Origin: Trichostrongylus colubriformis
Taxonomy: Eukaryota; Nematoda; Chromadorea; Rhabditida; Trichostrongylidae
NCBI GenBank assembly: GCA_963978905.1
Contig: OZ022260.1
Span: 40,794,259 to 40,858,258, forward strand
Reading direction: 5' to 3'
DNA: 64,000 nucleotides
The notes under the pieces were generated by a model. The model saw only the letters and a program-made list of their open reading frames with translations. It had not been told where the DNA came from and did not search any database. Both the position numbers and the translations under genes were made by a program. This document shows positions 42,744 through 55,531 of the stretch, piece by piece. Position 1 is the stretch's first letter, and each line of letters opens with the position of its first letter.

Positions 42744-45700
42744 TACTATGCCAGTTTGTAAGAATGTGCCTTATCAAAACTTCCAGAAATCTATTTGAGC
42801 GATATTTTTCCCAGAATTGAGGACTTCTGAAGAGGCTGGAACTAAAAACAAATGCTGGATATTTTCTTGAGATCTATAACATGTGAAAGGCCAAAGATTA
42901 CTGGAAGGCCCACCATGAGACAAGGACAATTTACGGTATGGGTTGGCTTCCACCTGTCGGATTGTTATGGTGCTACTCAAACGGTATCGTCCTGTGGGTT
43001 CCCAGTGATCAGGCTTGACATTTCGGGCAGACCACCTCCCTCAAGAGCCCCAACGTGATTCAAGATTCTAGAAGTTGACTGAAAATCTCGACTGAAGGAA
43101 GGAGGCTCTCCAGCCCAAATCCACGGAAGCAAAACCACCTCAAGCTTAGCCAGTTAATGTTGGTTGTAAGCAAAGTCTAAATTTCTAGCTTTCATGTAGA
43201 GTTTTATGAAAACCCATCAATGACCTTCAAAACGGCCACAGGAAGCTTTTAGACGGCTCTGGAAAACAACAAGAAATCCATTGAGTGATAAGGAAGGGAC
43301 AAGATAAGGACAACGAGGGCCAATGCAATTTTGTGAAACTCTTGAAATGAATAGGTAAAGCTTTGAGTAGGTACAATGTGGGAACTAATCGAATTTGCGG
43401 GAATTTGGGTCCTCGTTCAGGAAGTAGGCATGGAAGGAGTGCATGTTCGGACATTTCGCTATAATATGTACACATGTACCAGAAAAAGTGCTCAAGAAAA
43501 TTATGACATCATAACAATTACAAAAACAGGATAAAATTATAACAGCTGACAGCTTGATGCACCTTGGGTTTTTTTCGAAATTTGAAATTATAGCAAAATG
43601 AAATTGTATTTGAATTTCCTGTTACAGCTTCATAATTTATGGCCGAAAAAATTTCAAATATGGTACATGTCTCTTAGGATCAGTAATTGCTGATAAGGAA
43701 AAAAAAAACCTTTTTTTTTTCGAGAAAATTTAGTGTGGAAAGAGCTGAGACAGTTGTGGTGATCAAACTTTTGAGATTTTCGATGGTTTAAATATTTGTA
43801 TGGTAGAGCCCTTCAGAGGACAACATTTTTATTGTAAGTTAAGGTGTTACTTACTGAACCTCCCGAAACGACTAGTATTATCCTGCTGTACTGCGAAGGG
43901 TTGAGCAGCCCTTTCTATTCTTTCTCTTTAGCCCTGAGCCGACTAGGGCTCCACAAAAACTTTTGGCATTCCGCAACGTACGTATATATAACGAAAAGAA
44001 CTAATAAATAAAAATACATGTGACAGAATCATGCAGTTGCTTACTATGGAAAAAAAGAGCCAAAGGTTCAAAATTGAACAGGCCTTCAAGGTGTGCCATG
44101 CATTTGCTGTCATAAAAAATTGGTTTGCTTCCAAAAAGGTTTAAAGTAGGTTTACAGTCCAGTTACTAATCCGGATTTTCTTTCCTTCTACTAACACCTC
44201 TTCCCTCCACCCTCGAAGAATAAGAGGCTTAATTGACGCAGAGAGATTCAAATCTCCAACTGCTACTTGGCACCTTACCTTTATACGGTTTCTATCTAAG
44301 GAATTGAACACACATAATTAGTTTGAGACCCTCATTTTTCTGCCCATCACTGAAAGTGGACGGCTTATTAGGCCGGGGCATATTCGACTCTCCGAACTGG
44401 GACCGACACCTCCCCCACATTCATTTCTATTTAAAATATTTAACATCCATTCAATTAGCTATAAACCCCAGTTTTCTGGAAACAAGGGTTCCTCAAAGGG
44501 GACCTCCTTAGAAGATGATGTGAAAAGGATATTCACTGGAGCAGGAACATTCGACGTCGTGGAATGCGACATGACATCTTACATGCAAGGAAATCAAATT
44601 TGCATCGCGTAGGGAATGATGGCAAGTGAAGATGTCGGAAACATTTTTAGCACCTCGAAACGAAGTCAAGAAATCAATATCACGTGAAAAAGTCAATTTT
44701 TCCAGAAATCTCTAGAAAACGTTCATGTAGAGAGCAATAGGGCCGCAGAGATCCATTTAGGCAGCCCACTGGTCTGTGGTGGTCTATCAACGTAGGTACG
44801 AGCGAGAATACACTTCAGCTAACAAATCCATCGACCAAATAACTAATTTTGCATGAAAATCCAAGCAGACGGGGAAAACAACACGATGTTGGGAGGGCTG
44901 AACAGCCAGCCAGCCCCGCCCATAACTGCCATCGCCGTTGTGAGTAAAGGCCTCCTGTGACTTATGAAGGCCGAACATGGCCTATTCCTTGGAACTATAG
45001 ATGTACAGGATTACGGTGATAAAAAGTCTTTAAAGTTTTATTGGTCAGAAACTAGAAATTAGAAAAAGCTCAATTAAAAACTGTGAGGAGTCATCAGAAG
45101 TACAATTCATCCCAACATGGAAAGGGAGGGGCTGCGAATGGGCTGACCTGTTGGAAAAAGGTACAATCTGATTAAACTGAGCTAGGATTGGTGGGAAAAA
45201 CTGATTGAAGAGTGGTGCACTCAGCCACTTCAGCCACATTTTGAAGATTTTCGCAGCTCATTCATGCCCTCAGGGCGTGCCGAGGAGAGCGGATGCGGTA
45301 GAGCTTTGATCAAAAACCAATATTTTGCCGCAATATTAGCCAGTTTTGAAAGATTGATTTCTGAAGAAGAGCTTTGACACCAAAAACAAACCTGCGGTTC
45401 CATGAAATGTCATAGCTCTACTGAATAATTGAAAAACATACTATTGATGCCGTGTTTTGGTGTCTTCTCTATTTTTGCCTTAATCCTGATTTTCACCTTA
45501 TTCTCTTTTTGTGACCTAAAAGATATCGCGGTGCTTTGTCGCTCACTACCTGCTCTTTAAAGGGAACTAGAACAGTGGGATGGTACTACATCATCATCAT
45601 GGATCAGTTTTCGTTCCGGCTAACTAATCTCTTCCACTGATCTCCTTCGTAGTCCTTACAAAATTAGTTTAATGAAATATAAACACTATCAGAGATCAGC

Positions 45701-46439
45701 GGGTAGAGAAGATACACTGTCCCAGCTATGGCAGGATTTAGGGTACATGGCGCATTCCTCATGGGAATCGCGATGGATAATTACTTTATCCTTTGTTTGC
45801 ACTTGTCATAATTGAAGAATCTATGGCTTCATCAAAGGCGTTAATGATTTCGTTAAAATCAGAAGTAGGTAAAACACATACGATTGTATGAAAACTCATG
45901 AAAGCGCAATTAGGCACCGTAGCAGGGATTTTTTTAATCTTTAGTTGAGTATTTCAGGCATTTTGTATTGGTTTGCTGAAATTCTTTATTCTGGAATTTT
46001 CAGAATGATAGGATGCAAAACTTCGATGTTTTTCTCAGCTCGTTAGCCTTCTCTACAGTATTTCCTATTTGTAGGGGAAAAACTGAGGAAAAAGTTGACG
46101 ATGTTGCGGAAGTGGCTCTGACTTTTCGAGATTAGAATGAGCTTGAGACATCAGAAAGGTAAGTAGAGTGCCGCCATTTTGCATGCCACGACATCGAATG
46201 TTCTTCTATTGATGACTACCCCTTCTCGAGAAGATTTCATCACGCGAAAGGACTTACTTTAAATTTTACCAAGCCACTCTTGGTTTTTATTCACTACTTC
46301 TAAATGTAAAACTATGTATATGAATAAACAATGTGTAAAAAGGTAAATATAAATTGTGATATGAACTATATAAATCATGAAAATGAAGCTAATTAAATTG
46401 AATAAAATGAATATTAATATATAATATGTATGAAAAATG
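42744..46439. other. No gene seen
   Basis: Short frames only on both strands; A/T-rich stretch at 46280-46440. Nothing recognised. Confidence 0.5.
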
Positions 46440-46643
46440 TGAGACTTCCAAAATTCATTTCAAGAGAAAGAGGATGCAAAAGGATTCTGAGCTTTGCAGG
46501 TAAGCCTCAAGCGTCTAGTGCCTTTGTCAAGCCTGAAATTACAAATAAATATTATTGAGAGACTCTGTTTGAGAGCCGTTCGGGTTTATGTATTGTACCT
46601 TACCGATTGCTACTGCAACACGATAATTGTCCTTACCCCCACC
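46440..46643 (-). mobile_element. Penelope-like terminal arm, left part, split by hAT-like element
   Basis: The minus strand carries a diverged copy of the terminal sequence seen at 48675-48965 (caggcttga, then aggc...gcttacc, preceded by tgagagactctgtttgag in plus orientation). Its mirror continues at 49146-49420 once the hAT-like insertion and its 8-bp duplication are removed. Confidence 0.6.
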
Positions 46644-49137
46644 CAGGGTCAAGCCTCCGTTGAGGAATCCTCAACAGGGGGGTCGTATTTGGTCCGCTAG
46701 GGGGGGGTCGTAATGGTTGAGGTAAGCAGTGATGAACAGAATTTCTCAGGCTGAGGGTCTAAAGTGTAAGGGAAAAATGATAAAACTGACTAATTGGGTT
46801 CGAACCCAGACTAGATTAACTTAATCATCATGGAAACCTCATGCATGGCGCGATCCGCAACGAAACCGGTAAACGCCAATAGCCCTTGTTGGCCCGCTGA
46901 CACCGAAACCACGTACAGAGACACCTCCGAAATTCACCGATTAACCATGGAAAGCGATATCTATAAACGGGTACCACCGTGAATGGACACTCCAGAAACA
47001 ATGGGATGAAAACGAAAAATTAGCTGATATGGACTTCTTCCATATCTTACTACGATCGCAAGTACGTAATCTAGTGTTAGCGGCCACTATGCGGACCGGA
47101 GAAACGTTTGTATTCATTGAGAATGTGGATGAAATCCTCATGCATGGCGCACCCCACAGAGAAGCTGACCGACGCTTCTCGCCTTCCCACTAGGCCTCCG
47201 AGAGCGAAGGATGCATACTGGAAAAATTTCAGTAACAATGAATCGATTTTTGGGAAGATTCGTGGGAAGATCTCGCAAATTCGACGAAAAAAAGGTCCCC
47301 TCAACTAGCTTTTCTGAATTTTTCTTGCTTCGTTTCAGAGGTGTGGCATAGCTCAGGTAGTCATTCGAAAGCAAAAACCTCGCAGACTCTGCTTCACCCA
47401 AACGAACTCATATAGTTAAGTTTGAAGGAAGTTATGGTCATTTGAAGTAAAACACTCCGAAATTCCCCTCAACTGGCCCTCAACTGGCTTCCCTCAAAAT
47501 AACTTGCTTCCTTTCAGAGGTATGGCATAGCTCAGGTAGTCATTCGAAAGCAAAAACCTCGCAGACTCTGCTTCACCCAAACGAACTCATGTAGTTAAGT
47601 TTGAAGGAAGTTATGGTCATTTGAAGTGAAACACTCCGAAATTCCCCTCAACCAACCCTCAACTGGAAACCCATATCGAGAACTAAGCAACCATAAGGGA
47701 AAGCAAGTAGTCAATAGATAGGTCTAAGGAAGTTATTGGGAAAACAGGTCACAGCTGCATGAAAGATGGGCTCTAGGTAAAGTTTGAAGTGTTTTAATAA
47801 TGTCGGAATTTAGTATGGGGTGATAATAAGATAACGCGCTCCAACGCGACCGCTTCGCACGTCGCCCGAAACGGGCGGTCGCCCGTCGCCTGAAACGAAA
47901 CTTCAAAGGTAACAGTCTTTTGTTTTTGTTTTTTTGATCGAGAGCCCCTTCTGGATCATTTCTAGACTTGTCCAGTTCTCGTGCCTTCATTATTACTGAT
48001 TCAGTTTTTATTCAATCACAGCCCATTGATGGACATGAGTCAATGTGTGTCCATAATATAATAGTTTGTAGAATGCTTTTTCGAGTATATGCATGGGAAG
48101 CTCATCTGGTGCTGTCACAATGAGGGGGGGGGGAGGAGGGGGCATCCCTCTGGACATTATTTTTACCTAAGCCGAAGTCGCCAATGTCGACTTGGATGAG
48201 CCGTTCGGAGGACTGGGTGCTGTTGCCGCTGCGGTCTGCCATTGAATACCGGAGGCTTGTTCGCCAGCAATAAAACAAAGGGGGTGGGAGGGAAGGAGAG
48301 AGGGCGTTTTCTTCGCCATGCGATGCTGTTTTTTGATAAAAACTGTCTTTCAGCATTGTCTTGTCCCGAAGCCTTATGTTGATCTGAATATGTACTGAAC
48401 AATGTGAGACTTGCAAGATTTATTCCAAAAGATTCAAAAACACTTTCACAAAAAATGATTGCAAAAGAACGTTGCAAAAGTATTTTGAACTTTTATTGGC
48501 AAGCTTTCGGCGCTTAGCGCCTTTCTCAAGCCTGAAATGGTACAAATTAAAACCTATCGAGAGACTCTATTTCAGAGTCGCTCTGGTTTATTTGTACTTA
48601 ACCGACTTACTGCTGCCACCGGGTTACTATCCTTACCCTTGGTGGGGTCCTTGGTAGTGGAGCAGAATTAGCTTAGCAACCAATTCTGCTCCACTACCAA
48701 GGACCCCACCAAGGGTAAGGATAGTAACCCGGTGGCAGCAGTAAGTCGGTTTAGTACAAATAAACCAGAGCGACTCTGAAATAGAGTCTCTCGATAGGTT
48801 TTAATTTGTACCATTTCAGGCTTGAGAAAGGCGCTAAGCAAGCTTGCCAATAAAAGTTCAAAATACTTTTGCAACGTTCTTTTGCAATCATTTTTTGTGA
48901 AAGTGTTTTTGAATCTTTTGGAATAAATCTTGCAAGTCTCACATTGTTCAGTACATATTCAGATAAAAACTGTGTTAACATTAAAAAAACCTTTATTGAT
49001 ATCCAACAAATTGCAGCAAATTCAAAACTAACAATCGCAGACGTAAAAGGGGGGGGGGTCGTATTGGGGGCTCCTTTTTTTTTTGGGGGGGGGGTCGTAT
49101 TTTTTGAAAATTTCCCTCAACTGGACGCTTGGCCCTG
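46644..49137 (-). mobile_element. Non-autonomous hAT-like element, copy 2, itself interrupted
   Basis: Inverted relative to copy 1. Ends cagggtcaagcctccgttga and mirror of cagggccaagcgtccagttg. An exact 8-bp duplication cccccacc flanks it (46636-46643, 49138-49145). 46644-48091 and 49047-49137 match copy 1. The interval of about 955 bp between them is an insertion at the sequence gagtatat / aaaggggg. The tandem 180-bp units are preserved. Confidence 0.82.
48378..48965. mobile_element. Inverted pair of Penelope-like terminal arms
   Basis: About 285-bp arms mirror each other around about 48668 with very few differences. Each holds the block ggcttgagaaaggcgctaag. The left arm (minus strand) continues cgccgaaagcttgcc; the right arm lacks six of these bases. 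No coding sequence lies between. The whole pair lies inside hAT-like copy 2, next to a fragment of the gctatcgcaatgagg MITE (48105-48170). Confidence 0.65.
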
Positions 49138-49145
49138 CCCCCACC

Positions 49146-49420
49146 CCAATGGGAATCCCTGGTGGTGGAGCAGGACTGGTTGATCCACACTGATATCAGG
49201 TAAGTACAAATACACCTGGACGGCTCTCCAACAGAGTCTCTCAATAAGATATAATTTGTACCACTTCAAGTTTGATAAAAGCGCTAAGCGCAAAAAGCTT
49301 GCCTGTGAAGTTTGAAACCCTTTTGCAAACTCTTTTTGAAGCCAATTTTTGGAAATCATTTATGTGTCTTTAAAAATGAATTTTGAAAGTATCACACTGT
49401 TTCATACACGTTCAGATCAA
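49146..49420 (+). mobile_element. Penelope-like terminal arm, right part
   Basis: Mirror of 46440-46643 with agagtctctcaataagat, ttgataaaagcgctaagcgc and aaaaagcttgcc, diverged from the nested pair at 48378-48965. Confidence 0.55.
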
Positions 49421-52201
49421 CATGAGGCTTCTGGACAAGACAATGCGCAAGTAAATTAAAGGCACATTCGAGGATCACCTTGAGTGGGTTAAAGCGCTGA
49501 AGTATGAAATTAGAAGTGCTATGGAAGAAGTGCTATGGACAAAAAAATCCAAAAAAGCCCACGAAAATGACAGAAATCGCACCTCCTCACATCTGGCCTC
49601 GGACGAGATTACCGCGTGAAAACGAGCCTTCGAAGCAGTTTCTGCTGGATAGTATCACAGAGAACTCTGGGATATCACCTGTTTTCTCATGTCAACGTTT
49701 CCTTTATCATTGAATCTCCTCCTTATCATATTATCACACAAACCATAGGCCTCATTTGCCACGTAGTTGCCAGCGTTGCCACCGTCATTGCCGGCAATCG
49801 TGGCTGGGGTGGGCGGGGCCGAGCTGTTGCGCTAGATTCTTTGGCTTTGCACTCTCCAGGTACTGGCACCCATGCCTCGGTAAAGGTACAGCCTACGTGG
49901 CTTGGGTCGAATTATTCATTTACGGCGGAAGATATGATACTCCAATATTCCTGGAATGTGCCTTTAAATGTCGAAATTAATTCGATATGGAAGCAATCAC
50001 AATATTGATAAATTCAGTATAATGCAAAAACAAGGGCGCTGACCAACATATTTGGAAACAGCATATGCTTCGCTTACATATGTACTTTTAATAGCATTTA
50101 TATGCTATTCGATCAATACGGTGATTTGCAACACCAACGAATAGGCAAGTCAGTGATTTCACCATTCCCCCTCCCTTCCTCTTTCCAGACAAGTCTGACA
50201 AACCAGAGAGCGATGGAAAGGGTTGGCTCGGGCTGGCATTAACTTTGAACTGGATCCCCGGAGTAGGCGAATGCTAGTGTCCCCGTTTGTCACTTAACGC
50301 CCTCTGTTTCATATAAAGGGTGAAGGATAGAGTTTTGGCCCAAATCATTCTCTTCTGCGAGATGTGTTGCGCATTCTAGCTCCTTTCAGAGTCATGTAAC
50401 CAGGTAGATGCAACTTGGCATATACAATGACTTGCGGAGCCAGCAGAGTACGAGTGAGTGCTTTTATCCAGTCATACAGGTGTACTAGCAAATCACTTAC
50501 CGCGAGGAATGGAAGGCTTGGTTGGCCTGGCCGGGCATTAATAGAGGATCTGATCCCGATCGCGCTCCATCAGAGTGGTATTGCGCCACCTTTCATAATC
50601 CCTCTCTTTAGGCTTCAAATAGAAAGAAAAATAAAAAAAGTCGGTGTGGTAATAATAATACAAATAATCCCGGTAGAAACCCCGATAGAAATATAAAACC
50701 GAAGCTGAAAGTGCATGAGTCAACGCTTAGAAATTTTCACTAGTAGCCTCCATACAAGTTCTACTACCATATCTAAAAATGATTTGTGCTTGCTGGGTAA
50801 TGATCTTGTTTTCGAGGGTTCAGAGTCAGAACGTGTCCAATCTCATAATTAATTCCGTTTCTAATTCTCACATGAAGGAAGTGGTGCTTTATTCATTTAT
50901 TTATTTATTTGTATGCGCCAAATCGAAAGGCCAGAAGGCGGGAAAAATGACCAAAACAGAAGGCGGGAAAAATGACCAAAACAAAACACCAAGGATGGTC
51001 AGAGTACCATCGCCGAATTCCCGGGCAGTTAAGTGCAGACTGAAAGAAGGCAACATAGCTTTTCGTTGTTTACCCACCGTATCAAGATAGATCCCAATAA
51101 CAAAAAAAAAAATACAATTAGCATTATTCCCAATGGGAACAGACCACCCCTTCGAATCAGGTATAACACGAGCTGGATCCCAGTCTTATACCTCCATCAG
51201 TCGGTAACGTTAAACACACCCCACTGTCGGGGGTTAACGGAAGTTGTCTTAACTCTTAAAAACGAGTATACCGACAGCGGTTGTGGAACTGGAGACCAGG
51301 TAAAAACAGAATACCAAGACTCGCTGGTTTTGCCACGATGTCATGCATATACGGCCAGATCTCACTTGGTAATCAAGAGAAAGTTTTCAAAGAAAAGTTA
51401 CTTTGTCAGAATCTTATCGAGATTCTGACAATCATAATGCATGCACAGAAAAGCCTCATAGAGACCGACGTAGGGTTACTCAGTTTGATACATTGCTGTT
51501 ATTTGAAAAGCCCTCTCGAAAACAGTAAAAACAACAAAATTTTCCAGCTGCTCATTCATGATGACCGAAGGGAAGCCAATAAGAAGACTAATAGTCGTTT
51601 TCCAAACCGTCACTGGCTCATTTATTTTTTCAATCACGGATTCCATTAAAAACTTCAAAGTGACTATTGTTTTTCTCAAAGCAAGATTACAGCGTATCTC
51701 GGTATGATGGATAATCCGTGCATAATATGTTCCTAGTACTTTAGCTATCAAGCACTCCTTTTAGGGTTCTGCTTGAAGGTTATACAAGCCCTATTCACGA
51801 AATTGTTCGTGTTCGACGGAATCTCGAGAAGGGTCAAAGCGGGGTAAATTGCTAAAAAAAACTACCGCATTTACATTCCCTGTCTGGTTCGAATCCCTTC
51901 TAGTGCAGCCGAGCCCTTCATGTCCTGAGGTAGTAGTGCGTTTGGTACAAAACTTTCGAGCCCAATGTTGTATCGGCTATATGGACAATCATATGCTATC
52001 ATATAAGAAATTATGGGAAGCTGAAAGCATGGCGCACTTGAGGCAGAAGTGTAGATAGAGCTCTACGGGCTTTTCCTAGACCTTTTCGAAGGCCACTTAA
52101 TGCGTAAAACATCTAGATAGTGTTAATTTTTGAGCGATCCTGCATTCTAAAACCATCATTAGGAAAATTATCCACTGCCAATACTAGGTTCTCTGGCTAA
52201 C
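49421..52201. other. No gene seen apart from repeats
   Basis: Holds the repeat copies at 50180-50610 and a short 28-bp tandem near 50930-50990 (agaaggcgggaaaaatgacc unit). No coding exon recognised. Confidence 0.45.
50180..50610. repeat. Two more copies of the ggaatggaaggcttggttggcc repeat
   Basis: Copies at about 50180-50300 and 50505-50610 share the order of blocks with 4725-4850. Confidence 0.45.
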
Positions 52202-52628
52202 TTAAAGGAATCGTCAAATGAGTTTTTGTGTTACCCATATGCTTATGTTCTATTTGCCTAATGTTGCACTCATGCAAAATTTTACGCGAAAAAATGTGAA
52301 TCTGGCTGAGATACAGCACCACAAAGTGCGGTCCCAGTGGGCGGAGTCTAAGAGAAAAGCCTCGTTCCGTCGTCCGCCGTGGTCGGAGACGCATTGTAGG
52401 AACGGAAGGTTACGTAAACAGTCCCACTCTCCGTTCCCAACGGCGGCGGACGACGGGACGAGGCTTTTACACGGAGGCCCCGCCCACCTGGACCGCACTT
52501 TGTGGTGCTGTATCTCAGCCAGATTCACATTTTTTCACGTGAAATTTTGCATGAGGCCAACATTAGGCAATTACAACATAAATATATGGGTAACACAAAA
52601 ACTCATTTTCGGTGGACGATTCCTCTAA
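52202..52628. mobile_element. 0.43-kb foldback MITE, copy C
   Basis: Palindromic like 38932-39363; the left end lacks part of the ccacgga block. It is about as similar to copy B as the two arms are to each other, so B and C look recent and copy A older. Confidence 0.85.
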
Positions 52629-53558
52629 GAAGGACAGGTGACGTTTCATGATAGCCTTTTTCATGATTCACATTTTCTCAGACAGCACTTTACACTGCGT
52701 AGGAGGAAAATATGTGAGGGAGGAAAAACGCCGGGAGAGAACTCGTAGAGAACGCCGTGGTCGAGTGTAGTCGCGCGTGCACGAGTGCTTATTACCGTGA
52801 AATCCGAGTCGCCGGAAGTCACACTCAGCCCGTCGTGCCCCAGTACTGCAACGGACGACAGACGGAGGCGTTTACTGAAGTGAACAACTCCGACGGTGTT
52901 TACGAGGTAATCAACAACAAATATGGGGGATAAAAATGAACAAGTAGGTGGTGTAGATGGCTGGATGGACACACTGTAGGAAGTCAAACCATAGAAGAAA
53001 CTTGAAATTTTGGGAAATCAAATGAATGTTGGAACAGTTTATTAACGACAGCTTTTTGTTTGTTTTCGCTTATTCCAATATTTCATTCGCACTCTTTCTT
53101 CTACAAAACAATCGATGGAATAACTCCCTTTGAGTTGATCAGAAGCCACTTTTGGCTGTCAAATAAATTGTGCAGTACGAGGACTGTAAAACATCACAAA
53201 CGACGATAGTTACCACGGGGGTGGTGCTTTTATGAACTTTTCACAGTTCCTGAGTGAATTCATTAGTAGCGATGGGGTTTTTTTGGGATTAAAATATCAT
53301 GTTGTGTATTGTACGAATATAAAGATCGCCATGCATCATAATAAGGTTTTTAGAATAAGGCTGAGCTTTGTTCAAATTTTGTGTGTATCTATTTCGTCTG
53401 TCTTGAGATTTGCTACCTAATGACTGATATTGCTTGATGAGACCATAAGCATAGACAACATAGGGGTGCTACTTTTCCTCTGCAATCTTATTAGTTGACA
53501 ACTGAAAAGAGCGTAGTTAAGCGGTGGTAGGCGCCAGTGGTACTAAATAACACTGCTA

Positions 53559-53700
53559 GCTCGAATCTTTTCAGTGATGAACCGAGTTCTGCATCTTTTA
53601 AATAACTAAGAAAGGGGACAGATTATTTTGCTCGAATCTTTTCAGTGATGAACCGAGTTCTGCATCTTTTAAATAACTAAGAAAGGGGACAGATTATTAT
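53559..53700. repeat. 71-bp tandem duplication
   Basis: Two adjacent identical or near-identical units starting gctcgaatcttttcagtgat at 53559 and 53630. No gene around it. Confidence 0.85.
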
Positions 53701-54509
53701 TTTTTTTTGAGAACTTAGTCTACGGCCCGTGGGAAGCCTAAACCATAATAGCTTTCCTCCACAAGACCCAAAAAAATTAACTTTAACTAATCACTTAAAC
53801 TTGGGTGAAAATTATGCGAAAATAATTAAATAGTTCAATGAACTCCTTATTTCTTACGAGTCAAATATAAGAAACGAACATAACCATTCTATGTTATACA
53901 AGTAGAGGTAAGGCTCCAACGACAACCCCAAATAGTTTCATGCCTTTATATCCTAAAAAGTAAAAAAAAAGGGTGGCTCGATATTTTTTATCGTTTTAAC
54001 AAGAACCGCTGTTTTGAGAAGATTCTTATCAGAGCAAGGGTGCATGTTCTCTTGAAGTCTTTCTTTTATAATTTGTGCGTATTCATAGAATTATGATACT
54101 ATGGTTTCTCTTATTGAGTTATTCATTGCTTGACATAGCGCATGATTAGATTTTGCCGTCATTTTTCTTTCTGATTAATTCTAAAAATACTCCATGCATA
54201 TAGTACATAAAGTAGTTCATAGCGTGAGTAGAATATTGTCCAACGACCTACCAGATTTTCCATAAAGCCTACATACTTAGCGTATCTCTAGCAATTAAAA
54301 AAGTGTAGCAGTTACTATAAGAAATGAAAGTTTTTATCAGTCAGTCATATTCGGTTGTAAGGGAAGTTTTGGCAGGTTTCGCTTTCAAATTCGGGAGATC
54401 ATAACTCGGTCCCGACTGCGCCTTTTCTCAAAGAATAAGCACCATTCGATTTGTTACACTAGCAACATTATTCGTACTTGCATATCTCAATTCGATGAAG
54501 GGCTGATGA

Positions 54510-54790
54510 TTTATATTGCGCGAAATCAAAAAAGAAATCAACTCCCAACCACCATTTTTTCTGAACACACTGCTGCTGAAGAGGCTTCAATGTTTGGGAA
54601 AGTGGGGCTTAGTTAGTGCCAGATCTGGTGAATATGATAGACGAGTAAGGGCGTCAGCCTGTAACTACTTCAGTTGTTGGAATGTGATTTGTGGAAAATG
54701 TGCTCGCGCATTGCTGCTCCGAGGGGTCGCGCGGCACCCATTTTTTGGGTTTTTTTTCAAATCGAGGTTACTTGAGGTGGTCAACTAAGT
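54510..54790 (-). mobile_element. Decayed mariner fragment
   Basis: On the minus strand the block SYSPDLALTKPHF is followed by decayed sequence. It resembles the PPYSPDLAPxDYHxF signature of mariner. No termini were found. Confidence 0.4.
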
Positions 54791-55438
54791 GTGTTTGTTG
54801 AGGACCAATACTTTTGGACATCCCCTGCGAGTATGGGCACTCATCGCTTTCTGCCGTTTTAGTTAAAGTGATCTGATCAATTGAAAATTCGAGCAATTCG
54901 TTCTCATTTCTGCACTTCTGAAATCAGGGACAAAGTGTTCCATCCAATGCTTCATTCCGTATTGCAGTATTCACATTTGTGGTTGCCTTTACTGGGACTC
55001 GGTCAACAAGAACTCATGAAGTGAAGTCAACCAGAAAGTGCCATTTTCGCAGCACTTTGAAATTTCCCTAGTAATTCGAAAACCTTGTGGCACTCCAAGG
55101 AAAGCATATATATTCAGAGAGAACAACTTTTTATCTGTCTAAAAAGCGCAACATGTAAGTTGATTCATGTTGATGCGTGCTCAGATCACGGGCCACTCCC
55201 AATCACAGGCAACGCCCTCGGTCCATTGGTCTGGGTATAACTAGTTCGTTATAATGTTCTCATTACTCGCAGAAACCAAAGGATGTACTCCCTCTTTTCC
55301 GGTCAGCAAGTTGGAAACGATATAGTAGGGGAATTTAGGAAACTCAATTACTGTGACCTCTACGTTTTTTTTTTTTTTAAATTAGCCATTCTATGTGTTG
55401 CTGGCTTCTTTCCTAAGTTCACTTCTGATGGACTATCA

Positions 55439-55531
55439 GCCTTAAAGACGGAGCACATGTATTAGTGAGGCAACAGGCAGTAATAACACCTGTCTGTTGC
55501 TTCACTAATAAATGTGCTCCGTATTTTAGGC
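55439..55531. repeat. Near-perfect 42-bp stem hairpin
   Basis: gccttaaagacggagcacat and the next 22 bases pair with 55490-55531 over a loop of about 9 bases, with only a few mismatches. It may be a very short MITE or a small-RNA hairpin. Confidence 0.7.
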
